Made by a program: the position numbers and the translations under genes
Notes under the pieces: model-generated
Databases searched by the model: none
What the model was told of the DNA's origin: nothing
Seen by the model: only the letters and a program-made list of their open reading frames with translations
NCBI RefSeq assembly: GCF_040939455.1
Contig: NC_134109.1
Coordinates: 75,545,001-75,609,000, forward strand
Reading direction: 5' to 3'
From: Microcebus murinus
Taxonomy: Eukaryota > Chordata > Mammalia > Primates > Cheirogaleidae
Length of the DNA stretch: 64,000 nucleotides
In this document: positions 35,278 through 48,811 of the stretch, in pieces
Position numbering within the stretch: the first letter of the stretch is position 1
Layout of the letters: every line of letters begins with the position of its first letter

Positions 35278-37704
35278 TCCCTTATGGTGACTCCATTGGT
35301 GTGTTAGTGACAAGGATGAAGAGAAATTGTGTGTCAAACATTGTGTCCAAGCCTGGCCACTGTCCTAGCTTTCATCCTTGTATCTTGCACAGGGTACAGG
35401 TTAAAGGATTCTGTTTTGGTTCAGAGTAAGGTGCTTATGCTCCAAAAGGGTGCAATAAAAATTCTACAGTCCATAATCTGAATGCAGGTAAGGGGGACTT
35501 GGTAAATGCTTCCAGTTGTTTTTCGTGTGTAATTCCTCAGATTTCTCCCACTCCTGACCCTCAGCATCATATGGGACAAAGAAGCATCAGGGCATATTGA
35601 GTCCCGAGAAATATCAAGTAAGGATCTTATAGTTGTACAAGACAAATGTGAATAATAAAATTCCCATTTGTGCTATTATTGTTTCCATCTATTATTCTTT
35701 CCATTTCTCTTTTAAAATTTATATTAAAGATATATATGTTTAAATTAATAGGAGCTCTGGTTATTCATGATGTATTAATTTGCTCCCTGTGACATCATTT
35801 TGGTATTTACTCTTTGTCTCGTATACACAGTATTTTATGATGCTATAAAATCCATACTGGAGAGACACAGTGAAGTCTAGATTACTTAAGGTCAAATTCT
35901 ATTCTTAGCCCTATGAGTATTTATAAAATTGAGATGAAAGAGACTGAAATTTTTGGATTTGATATCATTCAGCAATACCCTGCAATGAAATCAGCTTTCC
36001 TTTGTGAGATCCAAAAGTAAACACTAATATCTGAATTGTATATGGAATCTAATATCAAAGTAATTCTTAGACTGGCCTTGAGGCTGGAAAGCAGGAAAGA
36101 AGAGAAACTATTCTTTCTACACACGTTGTAATACTCTAGCATTTTACATATTTCTAGGAAGACTTATTTAATTCACATTGTCATGTGCTGACATTTAATA
36201 AACACCTCATTTCTCTCCAGGTATTTTAAACAGTGAGCTGCAGAATAGTAAATCCCTGGCCAGTTAACAGGATTGAAATGACTAAACATTTATATAGCTT
36301 CTCTCTTGAAAAATAAGGTTAATGGAAAGACTTTCTATTTTAATATGACTTTCTTCATTCTGTAAACTGTATACATGTGCATACCTGGAGTGTATATTGC
36401 TCTCTGTGAGGTAACTATCCTTTCTTGTAATGGTAATGATGCTTCTACAACATTATATATATGGTTCCATTCGAATGACACACAATTCATTACTTTCTTT
36501 TGTTGGTTAATATTTTTAGGAGGACTTTTTTCCCCCAGACCAACACAAAATGTGCCTCCCGTTGCATAGCACACATCTTCAAAGAATACTAACACTTTAC
36601 AAATTTGCTAGCTAATGTGTAATCTGCAGAGAATATCTGCCTCATCTGACAAACATCATCTCAGCTCAGGAAGCCGTGTACAATCCGTCTAACAGATCTG
36701 ACATTGGTGGTATCTACGCAGCCCTTCCCAGCACACACCCTGCCTTTAAAGGTCTTCCCATCCCTGTTATTGGTCTCGCAGATGATAGAGTATGACACTC
36801 CATAAACAATGAGCTAGGCCTTTTGTAGGCTGCTTTGCTTTTCTTGGCTTCAAACTGCCACTGAATGTCAAATCAATTTGGCTCTCATTAGAACAGCTTT
36901 ATATGTGCAAATGTATTTGGGTCTGGTTGCCACTTTTTTTTCCGTATTTTTTTCTCCTTTCCATTCCTCCTCTTCTCTTTGAGATGATGTAATTTTTCTC
37001 TAATCCATGCCAACACCTGTTTCTTTAAAGAGAGAGAGAGGAGAGAAAAAAAAGAGAGAGAAGAGAAAGAAGAGTGAGAGAAAATGCTGGAGTGTGTTGC
37101 TCTTTATCACAATCGCATGAATACCAGTCTGGCACATTATGGCTCAAGCTTCCTCAGAACAAAGAGAAAATGCCTTGTTGCCATGATATCGTACATCACA
37201 AAGCCCAGATAAAGTCAGCAGTCTATGGAATACTTGGTTCCCGACGTCTGGAGAGACGGGTGTCCAGATAGAGCAAGGTGTGTAAGCCGGTTTTATTGAT
37301 AAGTGATGAAGCCAGCAATAAATCTGATGCAGTGCTTACGGAAGTCTGAGCTAGAGCACCATGTTTGACCGAAGACTGCTTTCCTCTTGAGTTTTGAGAA
37401 ATAGAGGGATATACCTAAGAGAACACACACAGCCTTAAAGAGGCAACAGGAAGCTCAATGATGAACAGACAGATGAAAAGACAAACTAGAATCTGCCCAG
37501 CCTTTTTATTTTGACCTGTATATGCTTTTCAGTTTATGTAAAAGTATTTCCCCCCACCCCAAGACACAGGTCTCTGATTGAAATAAGTCACTTTACTATG
37601 AAAAGTAAAGTGCATATGGTATCCAATTGCCTTTTAAAGAAATGTGTTCAGCTGAATCTTTGACTATACTGATAGAAATGCTTGTTGGATGCACAAAATT
37701 TTAA
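35278..37704. other. Repeat-poor block, candidate conserved noncoding DNA
   Basis: I recognise no interspersed repeat in this stretch. Bases 36600-36960 and 37140-37420 are less AT-rich, and the second has several CpGs (cgacgtctgg, gagacggg, agccgg, ttacgg, gaccgaag). A purine GA tract lies at 37029-37082. There is no open frame with a motif. A regulatory or noncoding-exon role is only a possibility. Confidence 0.3.
37029..37082. repeat. Purine (GA)n-rich tract
   Basis: Nearly pure A/G over about 54 bases, mostly agagag and gaaaag units, interrupted once by t near the end. Confidence 0.9.
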
Positions 37705-38212
37705 GCAATTCCTGTTCCTGTGGAGCTTGCATTCTAATAGTGAATACAGACAATGAATAATGAGCCTAAGAAATAATTAAAATACAAAGTCTGTTAGAAA
37801 AGTGATACATGTTACAAAAAGAAAAAAAAGCTTAACATAGTAAAGGAAATTAAGAGTTCTTGCCCGTGTTTGGTTACAGTTTTAAATAGGGAGATGAAGG
37901 TAGATATCATCAAGAAGATGACTTTTGAAGACTTGGAGGAGAAAAGGGAGTAAGCTATCTGTGTACCTGGGGAAGAATGCAGCCATTGCAAAGACCCTGA
38001 TGTGGGGACAAGACTGGAACACTTGGAGGACAGGCTGGCCAGAGAAGCACGAGCCAGGGAGAGAATAGTGGGAGGTACCATTGGAAAGGTAATGGAGGAT
38101 GGCCCAGACAATGTGATGCCCTATAGGCCATCGGAAAGCCAAAGAGTTTGTATTTTGAGCAGCATGGAAATTTATTAGAAAGTCCTGAACAGAAGAATTA
38201 TGTGATGCCTGT
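37705..38212 (-). mobile_element. L2 LINE fragment, antisense
   Basis: Antisense L2 words run in order: 'tggagcttgcattctaata', 'acagttttaaatagggag', 'tgacttttgaagacttgg', 'tacctggggaagaatgc', 'gcaaagaccctgatg', 'gatgccctataggcca' and 'cagaagaattatgtgatg'. The two reverse frames at 37812-38217 lie in the sense direction of L2 but are not in a conserved reading frame. Confidence 0.75.
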
Positions 38213-41200
38213 GTCATTCATTTATTTCTATGAAATACTGAAACCAGTTTAGAGTCCAGAGAATTTCTCAGGAAGTCTTATATACAAAGAGTTAGATTGG
38301 GACATTTTAGACCTTTTGTGAACTTCTATGAAGGACTACAAATAAAGATGAAAACCAAATTTGTATTAGAAGAACTCTCTTAGGATGTCAGAGCCAAAAA
38401 TCTTGCTGGTTAAGTTCCTGGAAAAGTAACTGAGAAATTAGAAGTAATGTTTGTGATCACAGAAGTAGGAACACAGGGTTGGGGTAGACTCAAGGAAATT
38501 CAGATAAAATTAATCTTCCTGTGCAATAGACATTGCAACCAGAAATATTTAGGATATACCTTAGCTATCCCATGATCTGTGTGGAGTTAGAGTAGTTAAT
38601 TAACATCTTTGAATTTCTGTTTCCTCTTCTTAAATGGGAATAATAATAATAGCACCCTTGCACAATTATATTTTATGTGTTCTTGGCTTTATGCTAAACA
38701 TATTTTAGTTTTTTTCCTCTGTATCCTCCATGGAATTCATACACAACAAATATTTTCAAACTATTTAAAATATATCAATGACCAATTTGAACATGAGTGA
38801 GAAAAGTACAATGGAAGAAAAGATATCTGATTAAATCAGCCTCCCACAGTTGCCCAGGGATGATACTTAAAGATTTACTCACCTATACATGTCTAGGCAT
38901 TCAAAACTCTAAAAGTCACAATGCAAATCAAATTTACTAAGGATACATAAACAAGGGGGCATTCTTTTAGTGTACATCTACTTGGCTAATTCACACACTG
39001 CTACAGATTCAACTCAGCAAATGTGTGAGCACTGAAGTAGAATAAAGCATTGTCCCTGCCCTTCAGAGAATTGGTTTGGTGGAGGAGTTCCCAGTCAGAT
39101 GTGATTATCTGATTCTTTCTCTTCATAGAATTTCAACTCATTATTATTTGTTTTTTGTATTCTGATTAATAAAATTACCCTTTCTAGAAACATTCCTTTT
39201 GCTTGCTTGGTTGACAAGTAGTGACTATAATGTAAACCAGCAGGTATGAAAGTATTGGATAAAAAGCATTTCCGTTGCTATCTCATTGCACAATTACTGA
39301 ATTCATCATTCTCCAAAACATTATTTTTTCAAGGCCAGAGTAGCTATACTCAAGGGTAGTGTTTGGATGTTGGGGGGAAAGAGTTAAGAGACTTATTGTG
39401 ACTGACGGTAAAAAAAAATACTTTAATTCACTATTTTTCTCCTCTGGCAGATATAAGCCAAACCCTCCTAGAATTGCATTAATAAAACTGAAGAGGAAAA
39501 TGAAGCGAAACTTTTAAGCTCTGAAGAATCTTAAAAATAGTCTTTAAAAGATAGAAAAAAAAGAACAGAAAAATTCCTTTAAATTCCTGGGTCCCACAAA
39601 TGAGATTTTAGTAGTGGCAAGTAAAACATATTGATTGGCACCAAAGTATAAGATCTTTGTCACCATCTGTTTCCTGATTGTGTCAGCAAGTATTTTTTCC
39701 CCACGAGAGTGTGAGAATACACCATAGCCTAAAAGTATCAAAGTGTCAATTATGCACCACATTTAAAAGTTGGAAGCCCAGTTCATGAAAGTCAGTGACA
39801 AAAGTCCTGATTCCTGTTTCTTCATAAGTAAAATCCTTACACTTCATTCATTTTGCAAACTACAAAAAGACCGATGGCTCCATGGGTTGGCGGGGTGGGG
39901 AGCTGCAGCAAACGAAGAGGGGAAAAAGTCATCCTAAATGAATATTTATCGAAAGCCTCCCCATGCAAGTCAGGATATGAAGTTATTATGAAAACTGTAT
40001 GCAAATAACAATTTTAACAAGTATGGGGTGACAGGGAGGAAAACAAGAAATGAAGGAAAGGAGGATACAGAAAGAGAGAAGTAAGAAGAGAAGGAGGATG
40101 GGTGAACAGGGAAGCAGTTGGGTATCTGGGCTAGAAAAATGAAACAAGAGACACTGATGGAACTAGCTGAAAGATTAAGCCAGAAACAATAGAAGCTGGA
40201 AAGAGTGAGATCTTGCACAAAGACTCAATGTCCAGCATCTTTATAATGAAATCAAGATTATTCTCACCTCTCTCCCTTTTATCTAGTCATTTTCCTGTTG
40301 TTTAAATTTGACTTGTGATACCGCTTTTCCGTTTTTCTCTCTGTTATGATCAAAGCCATTGTTAAAGACAGCTAGTGACTAACTATTGTGATTTTCTTTG
40401 AGTTCCTGAACATGTCACTCTGGAATCTGAGTAGAGAAAAGACCCTCTTCTTCTCTGTCTGCCCCGAGTATTTTTTTGTGTGTGTTGCATTTCTAGCTAA
40501 CAGTCAGCAGGGCTGCCAGTTGTCATACATTTCTTGCATAACAGTGTTGCAGTGGTGTGTTGTGGCCATTCTTTTAGTATTGGAGGAATGACCTCTGCTC
40601 AGATCAGATGGTCACAGATACAATCTGTCTGCTCAAGAGTTTATTGTTTTTGTGGTGAACCCTGGGAAGTTGTTTCCCTGAGTTGATACCAATCCTTTAT
40701 TCTGGAGATGAAAGACTCTGGTTCCCATAGCACACTTAGTGTCTACCATTAAAACTCAATATCACAAACACACAGATCTATATTCTAAACAATGGGTGTT
40801 TAGACTTATAGAGACAGAGGCCTGTCTGGAACGATCAAAAGCTTGTGCCAAACAGAACAGAAGCATGCCACGCTGCTTTCCTCTACTCAACTGGGTTAAC
40901 CTGTGAAGTGGCAAGAAAAGTTTACCTGGTGGAAGGACCAGCTCTGCATGTCCTCAACTAAAGCTTTCAGGTCTGGGACTTCAGAGGGTAAACAGCCAAG
41001 TTCTCCCTTCAAGTTTGATTAAATAGAGTAGTACAGCCTGTCAAATGGGTCTCTTGGCACATCCTTAAATCATGTATAGCCATAATTAAAGGGAAATTTG
41101 TTTGTGTGAGTTTGGAAACCATGGGATATCTTTGATATTGTGGGTTCGAGTTTGAATCCACTGTATGAGAAGTGGAGAAAGTAAAGATGGCTAAACCTTT

Positions 41201-41715
41201 TGTCAGAGAAATATCAGATAGACCATCAGAACCCTCAGAAAGCACAACCTCTCAGTCATTTATTTGGCAGACTTAAATTGAGCACCTGCTATTTGAAGGA
41301 TGCTATAAAAAAGCCCTGGGTATATAATATTAAATAGGTCACTTGGCAACTTACATGGCACCAAAGAAGGGAAAAAATGAGATAGAAATTTATTAAAATA
41401 TCATATTCTAATGATGCTATAAAGGAAAAAAAAACGGAAAGAGGCCTGATAGAATTGAGAGATAAGGGCGCTGGCATAAAGGGGTAAAGGTAAGTGTACT
41501 TAAAGTGATAATTTGAGACATGAAAAATATGATATTGCTCCTATTTTCACATATTCTCAGTGGCATGCCATTGCTTTTTTGATAAACTACATGGATTTAG
41601 AATATAGATCTGATAATATTCTACTTTTTGATTTTTATATTTCACTACTTGTCCTTATCACATGTTATACTTGGAATAAATGGAACCACTCATTAATTCT
41701 TATACACACCCTGTG
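38213..41715. other. Mostly unassigned, possible MIR scrap near 38590-38660
   Basis: The phrase 'catctttgaatttctgtttcc' with 'aaatgggaataataataat' suggests a degraded forward MIR. The remaining sequence has no recognisable repeat or exon. Bases 40020-40210 are purine-rich on the forward strand, which gives the serine- and phenylalanine-rich reverse frame at 39970-40218. Confidence 0.4.
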
Positions 41716-42025
41716 CTTTTCTGACTCAGCATCTTCATACATCCTTTAATTTGCCTAGCAGGCACTTCTTCAGGACTTTCAGATACCCTAGTCCTACTAC
41801 TATCACCTCCTTAAGTCCTTCTATCCTGGTCCTCTGAGCTCCTCCATTCTGCCTTTCACATTTAGAACCTTCTAATCATTCCTATTTTATACATTCTAGT
41901 GTCTATATGTTTTTAATTTGCAGCTCTTGTTTCTCTTTCTAATCTAAGAATTCCATGGATGTAGTGTCCTCCATAAGGTAAAATTGCCTGCTCTCTAGTA
42001 GGCATTCAGTAAATATTCTCAGAAT
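41716..42025 (+). mobile_element. Probable L2 LINE 3' fragment
   Basis: 'aagaattccatggatgtag', 'cctgctctctagtaggcattcag' (in part) and 'taaatattctcagaa' are in the order of an L2 3' end. The pyrimidine-rich upstream part fits L2 but is weak. Confidence 0.4.
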
Positions 42026-44149
42026 AAAAATAAATCAATTCCAACCAGCAGAAAGCCTAGCAGGTTGAAATCACAAAAATTTTATGCACATGATACAGAC
42101 ACTGTCTTAAATTGGGTTTCTCCCCAAACAATTCTGCTGACAAGGATTGTGGACAAGAAATTTCTTTGGAAGGTTGCCTCAGGAAGCATTGTGAGGAAGT
42201 GAGGAAGTGAGAGATGGAAGAAGGGGAAACAAATAAAGAGCACATTGATGAGGGAGTTTCCACTGTGGGCAACTGGGGCTCATTCTTGCTGGGGAACCCC
42301 TGAGATATACTGTGTGAAATGCACTTCAGAATGTTCTCTCTAAAGGGTGAGGAATTATCCCTCTTTGATTAGAGATTGTTCCTCGGATGTTGAGCGATAT
42401 GTTTGCCCTAATTTTGTCTATTTCATATCCTTTCTTTTCCATGACTTTTGTGCTCATTCTCCAACAGCTGGGCCAGGGAGGTGGTACCCGATCAACTGAC
42501 AACTTAGGGGTCTGCTTCACCATGAGTGATGGGGCATAAAGAATAATGCTAAAGTTGTTCAAGAGCCTTGTACTCTCTGGTTTAGCTTTATGTTTCCCAA
42601 AAATTTCTCTAACACGGTTGTACAGCCTGCCAGTAACAGAGTGTGTTAAACTTCCTAATGGGTAGTTAGGGAAACTACCAGGAGGAAACTCCTGGAGGTG
42701 GTTACTCTGTGTCCTCAACTGACACAGAGTTTTTTAAGAAAATGGTTTTGAGACAGTGCCCATATAAGTAGTGCTTGAGGTAGAGAGGAGAGGTAGCATT
42801 GCTATGCTGGGCCTCTGTGGGGCTCTTTGACATCATGGTTATGTAGCTTAGCTTGGACAAGGCATTCTGCAAGCAGTAGAGCTCTCTCCCCGGACTGAAC
42901 CCACTATCTATAAAAGAGGTTGTATTCAAGGCCTGTTTCTGTTCTTGGGAAGGAAGCATTTGAACCTTGAGTAGCATGCTTGGATGCTATGCTTCAAGAC
43001 GGACAAATGCCCATCTGAGGTGTCCCACAGACAGCCTGCAGCCATTGCAGTAGGTGCTACACAAGCTCTTAAGCTTGATGCAGCCTTTCTCAAGGATGAG
43101 TACTTAAAGGCCCTGAAGAGATCACTGGGAGCTTTCTTTGAGAGAGTGCCAAGGCTGTTATGGTGCTGATTACATTTCAATAAGAAAGTCTCCAGCTGTG
43201 AGTGGCAATAAAAGAAATTGTTGCAGATAACCTTAGCAAAGGGGACTGCCTCTAGTTTTAAGATATATTGATCATGCCTTGGGTTAGAAAAGTTCTGCCT
43301 AACAAAAAGTTTTGGAAGTTATAGCTGCCTGAAAAGAAGGCATGGTCCCTGAGGTGGTTAACATTTGATTGATGAATACTATAAGAGAGAGTAAAAGACC
43401 TCCAAAGAATGAGAGTTTTTGGTAAACCTCACCCACAGTCAAGCACTTAGCCATGAATGTATCATCAGAGGGTAGTCACAGATGATGTATTCTCTTAATC
43501 CCCCATCAAACCCCAACTTGCAAAAGGAGAAAAATTTATAACTCGGAGACATGACAATGTTGTCAAAAAATACATAAAGTCATCTGCATAAACTTTGAAA
43601 CGAGTCATTGTTTGTATTTGTTTTATGGCAGTGTAAAAATATCATAAATGTTTCATTAAGGTAAGATGTAAAAATACAGAAAAGCTATACAATCTGGGTT
43701 AAATTAGACTCTGCAAGTTATTAATGACCTAGGGTTAAAAGAAAGAATTGTGACCCAAGATGCCTCCTAAGTTCTGTCACCCTCAGAGTTGATGCTGTGT
43801 GCTTTGTCTTAGTCCTTAGCCTTTTACCATCATGTTTATTCATAGCTGCAATCTAGGGAAAGATATTTGGGGACATCTCACTTTTGCCTATTCGCAAATT
43901 TGGCTGAGTGACATTTATTGTAAAAACCCTAATTTACTTCATGCTGCTTCTTCATGTTTACGGTCAATACATGTGTGTTCATGTCCTCATTGTGGAGCCA
44001 TGCATAACACCCAAGATAAATTTGATTTTTAAAAACTTAATCCACAGACCACCTTTAGTATTTAAATAGCCCCCTTTCTATTACAAAGTTTTCAAAATGA
44101 AAAAGAGATGAAAACATTACTCAAATCCCTAAGTCTTTTTTAAATTGTA
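42026..44149. other. Unassigned, with a run of overlapping chance frames
   Basis: Bases 42057-43180 carry four reverse frames of 71-130 codons in different phases, and a forward frame at 42984-43169. The sequence is less AT-rich than its neighbours. A decayed processed pseudogene or retroelement interior is possible, but I recognise no domain, and phase changes between the frames argue against a live gene. 43181-44149 holds nothing I can name. Confidence 0.35.
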
Positions 44150-44395
44150 TTTTTCAAATGATCACATAGTAAAGTTGACTTTTTAGGTGTAAAGTTCTAC
44201 CCAGTTTTAACGCATGGATCGATTTGTGTAACAACCACTAAAATCAGCATGCAGAACAGTTCTATCACCCCTGTGCTGTCCCTTCATAGTCACGTTACCC
44301 TTCCATCCTTTGCAACCACTGATTTGTTCTTTATCACCATAGCTTTGTCTTTGTGAAAATGTCATATGAATGGAATTATACAGTTATTATCTTTT
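44150..44395 (-). mobile_element. Ancient L1M 3' UTR fragment, antisense
   Basis: 'taaagttgactttttaggtgt', 'caaccactaaaatcagcatgc', 'cctttgcaaccactgatttg' and 'catatgaatggaattatac' match the antisense L1M 3' UTR also seen at 19640-19900 and 22170-22370. Confidence 0.65.
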
Positions 44396-45889
44396 GAGAC
44401 TGATGATCTATATAGACTAGATAATAAAAAGTAAGGAAAGGTACATTCAAGATTATGTGGCATAGAAAAGTGATACAAAGGCTTAATGAGACCATATTAT
44501 TTATTGAACTAAGATTGGTCATGACATGACTCAAGGAAGAGGTCAAGTGTGGAGGTTGGGGTTTCAGAGAAGTTCATACTTTGTATTAATAGCAATAACA
44601 GGGGATAACATTTCAGAGAGCAGACAATGATAATAATGTGTAATTAAGGAAATGAGAACAATGTGATTAGAAGGAGGGAATCTAGGCTTTTATTTATTTA
44701 TTATTTTTGGCTTCTAAAATGGAGAGCATGATGAACAAAGCAGTGGTTTTTGCAGATTAATTGGGCAGAGATGTATGAGTTGTGTTACCTGGCATTTATT
44801 GGGATGATAAAGAGATGATGGTTGATGCCTCAAGAGTAGATGAACTCTGTGAAGGAGAAAAGACAGAGGGCAGTTAGCACAGGGTCAAAGACTAACACTT
44901 GAGTGATAGCTGCGGGATCGGGGGAGAGAGATCTCTAGAAAATTTAAACAAGAAACAAGAGAAAGCAATTGCATAGGTCAGATGAGAACCAGTTCTTAAA
45001 GAGGAGGCCAGTGATCAAAGCGTTTAATGTCATACAGAGTTTCAAAGAGTGTGGTATGGAAGAAACCATTGGTGAGCTTGGAGAAATTTTGTTGCAGTGT
45101 AATTATTGGAATAAGGCTAGATTGCAAAGTTACACTAAAGATGAAGATGAAATAAAAGCAGGCTTGGTTGTGAATTGGCCCCATACATGTAAGGAATGGC
45201 AGTATCAAGTGAAGTGTTTAGAAACTTGAGGGGTAAGCATAAGCATTGAAGGAAGTGATGAGATGTAGTGAGTAAAAACAATGAAGCCAAGAAATTTCTC
45301 TCATGATCCAAAGCTTATGAGGAGGTACTTTAGTCAAACAACCATTGTATGTATTTTATCTGATCAGGACCATGGGTTAAATAGACTTCCAATAGCTTCC
45401 ATCTGCTTCTTTCATCACCACCAAAAGCAGTCCTCTTATAATTATTAAGTTTTTCAGTTGTCACAGAATATACTCACCTATCATAAGCTCTGATTGACAA
45501 AACAGCAACAACAAAAAAGATTCTATTAATTCTGAGACAATAAATTAATATTGTATTAAATTGCAACTATTTACAAATGTAAATGATTTAAAGTTTATAA
45601 GGAATTTCCATGAACATTTTTATTTTGCATGCTGGTAATATTTAAAGTGATAGTATTAATAAAAACTGCTATGGTATAGCAGTATAGGAAGATTTTTCTC
45701 AACCTCATTACAAAGACACCACATTTCTGTCCTGGAACTCAACCATGTCAATCACACAGTAGTATCCTAAATCATTTGCCTCCAATTTTCTTGAATCGAA
45801 GAATCTCTCATAGTTGTTAGTATCTAGCAAGCTGAAATTTTAAACAAGGCTTTGCTTGCAACCAAAATTGATTTCTGTAATTCTCTCCA
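44396..45889. other. Unassigned sequence
   Basis: No repeat I can name and no exon. A frame pair at 44969-45229 (+) and 44996-45208 (-) has no motif. Confidence 0.45.
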
Positions 45890-46270
45890 GCATGGCTTTT
45901 CTGACAAGGCTATTTCTAGATTACCCAGTGTTTGGGCTCAGCTCGTGTTGCTTATGCAACTTTAATTCTTGCCTCTAAGCTGCAACCTGGTCCCTCTGCC
46001 AATCACGGCTGGAAGCATTTTCCCATGTTATGGACCTTTTCATCAACTAGGCTCTACCAATCACTACTATCGACCCTCTACTCCTCATAAAATAAAAACA
46101 GAGACTTCGAGGGCTTCTTGACATTTTGCTCTGGTTCCCTGAAGACTCATGCAGGACACCTCCATGGATCTGCTTTACTCTATAAGGATGATCTATTTCA
46201 CAAAGACCCTACCATAACTTAAAGTAATCTTTAAAATAAACCTTGCAGGACAGGCTAGGGCATATTGATT
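45890..46270 (+). mobile_element. Possible ERV-type LTR fragment
   Basis: The stretch has LTR-like traits: 'ccaatcac' CAAT-type words at about 45999 and 46057, an AATAAA at about 46090, 'gagacttcgagggcttcttga', and a second 'aaaataaaccttgcagg' at 46231. I could not find TG...CA ends or a partner, so it may be chance. Confidence 0.28.
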
Positions 46271-48531
46271 AATTCTCCTCTACATTCTTGTCCTGGATGG
46301 ACGCCAACCAGACTCCTGTGAATTCTGGATACTTATAACTTTCTATTAAAGAAAGATAGCAGTATGGTACAGCCAGCACCTGGGGTCCAACCAGATTTAA
46401 AACTGTTAATTTCTGAGACTGTTCAGGTACCATTCTGTCTTAGGCTAAAGGGCATGCAGATTCAGCTCTTAATATTCGCAAGGGGCAAAGGTTTTGCAAA
46501 ATCCTACAAATCTTTATTGTATTGTACCTGGAATTCATATCCTTTCCACTTTAGTCTGTCATCTTAAATTTATTGGACAATCAAAATGTGACTGAGTTAA
46601 TAATTAATAACTATGTTGGTCAATTCTGTGTAGTTGATTATTATCCACATTCCAAAAAGCCCAAGGTATATATTGTGTCACTGGGCTCTGCTTTTGTTTT
46701 AGCAGAGGGGTAATGAGTAATAGGAAATGGGCTTCCCTTGCCTAAGAGGAGATACAAACTCCCTAGAATATGAATGTATCTGTCTGTAGAGACAAGTGGA
46801 ACAAGGCCTTGTTCAAATTAGGCTCTTGTTCAGACCAACATGAGGATACTGAAATTAGTCATCTACAAGGTAGATATTGTGAGTCACCCCTGCTTTCCAT
46901 TTCTTTCCTGAAACATTTCACAAAGCTGGACTTTCCCAATGAAAATGTTGCTTCTTACATCAGGTTATCTTGTGAGAGATATCACTGTAAGTCATTAGCA
47001 CATAAGTAAACACTAGGCTACCAGACTTATCTTTGCCATGTCAGGGGTGGTCTTGAGCACATGAAAGCATTGGGTTTAAGGGAATGGCACATAGACAAAG
47101 GGAACACACAATTCATTCAGAGAGGAGGAAGGTGGCAGTCAAACAAGTCAACAGTTTGAAAAAATATGCTTTGGGTTGCTTTTGCTAAGCTTCTGGCAAT
47201 TCAGTGCTAAAATGTCATTTACCTCCTTACCAGATAGGTTATTGCAGGGCAATGATGCATGCCCCAGTAAGGAATCCAAAAAAGACAACATCCCACTGTG
47301 TGACAACAGAACTTCAAAATTACTAGCATTGTTTGCCTTTTGTAAAGGAAAATTTCTAAGAATTCCAAAATTCATCAAATTAAATTATCCTATGATTTAT
47401 TAGCATAGTGAGAGAACCTATATTTATTACACAGTGACTCCCTTGCTCATTATTTTGTAAAAAGTGAAATAACTACAGGGAAAGTAGCTAATATTTCAGG
47501 AAATGAAGAAAACTGTCTTCATAAAAGACCTACTTAAACTAGGTCACCATTTTTGGGCAGCAAAGAGGTTGGTGGAGAATAATGTCAAGAGAAAAACTAT
47601 ATACTCTATACTGAAATCTGAAGGGACTGCTACACAGGGAATAGCTACAGGGGTTTAGTGCTCAAATTGAATTGAAGAATAAAGAATCATGCATGGATGC
47701 CAAGGAGAAAGGTCAAGTGAGGCAAGAGAAAATGAAGGATTTACCAAAAGGCCAAGAGTATATCTGAGAACTAAGAGGGGAATAGGCATTTAAAAAATGA
47801 ATTAGACCAGATGTCAGTGGAAAATAAAGCAGTAGGAAGAGATTTTTTCTAGCAACATGGGTAGGGATATGAGCCAATGAAAGGTGAAGGGTTGGGAAAG
47901 TTGAATTCAAGGCTGATCACCAAAGAACTCCAAAAGAGATGTTTAACAATAATAAGCAAAACTGTCTGCTGGCCTGAAATTGTAAACGACAGAGAGGAAA
48001 AGGGGGGGCACTAAATAGCTTACTGTTGTTGCATAGTAGATCTCAAATGAATTCATCTTTTCAGAAGTCAGTAGCCAAAAATAGAAGAAAGGGTACATGA
48101 TCCAGCATCAACATAGAGAGTGGCACTAATCAATTAGAATGGGATAAGGAAACTAAAAGCATAAGGAGTGGGTTCAGGTGTGAATGTAGGTGACCAAAAA
48201 GAGCTTGGTTTCAGTTATGCCCTGCTCAAGAAAAACAAGAAAGGCATTAGCCTTCTAAGAGCAAATGCAATAAGGGTAACAGATAAAGCAGAACTATTTA
48301 ATCCCAATTTTTTTCCTTCTCTGTCAAGAAGGAATAGGCCTAGCACAATTAAGAGAGAAAATTTTCTCCTAAAATGGTTAAGTAATATACTCAGATGCTC
48401 TCAAAATCTACTCAGTATCCTTAAGAAGAAATGCATAATTGTGGGTGTGATTCAATACTATAATCAGAAAGAATACTAATAACCATTTTCTTATTTTTCC
48501 ATGACTAAGTTTTGTATGTTCTTTACAATGT
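46271..48531. other. Unassigned sequence
   Basis: No exon or repeat family is recognised. Facing frames at 47148-47403 occupy the same bases on both strands and have no motif. A G7 run lies near 48003. Confidence 0.45.
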
Positions 48532-48601
48532 CTCTAGGTCAGTGATTTTCAAACTTTTCGACCCTGACCTACAATAACAAATAATTTTACATTGCATTCC
48601 T

Positions 48602-48658
<57 letters not shown>

Positions 48659-48811
48659 ACAGCTAAAACAAAATGTTTATTAATATCTGCCTTTACTACT
48701 TGAATTGTGTTTGGATCTATTCTATTGTATTCCTTTTTTAAAAAATACAATCTATGATGCACTAACTTGATGTCATGGTTCACCAGTTGGGTGGCAACCA
48801 CTGCTCTAGAT
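48532..48811. mobile_element. hAT-type MITE with 8-bp target duplication
   Basis: The element spans 48540-48803 (264 bp). Its left end is cagtgattttcaaac, and its right end read in reverse is cagtggttgccaccc. CAGTG-type ends with weak internal pairing are typical of hAT/Charlie elements. The 8-bp flanks are ctctaggt (48532-48539) and ctctagat (48804-48811), 7 of 8 identical, the length hAT transposases make. A (CA)27 tract lies inside. No transposase sequence is present. I cannot name the subfamily. Confidence 0.78.
48604..48657. repeat. (AC)27 microsatellite
   Basis: Fifty-four bases of pure alternating AC, without interruption, inside the hAT element. Pure tracts of this length are usually variable between individuals. 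Confidence 0.98.

Noticed and set aside
42057..43180. Series of reverse frames suggesting a decayed gene
   Set aside because: The phase changes between frames, no domain is recognised, and no intron or poly(A) evidence for a processed copy was found. A protein search of the region could change this view.
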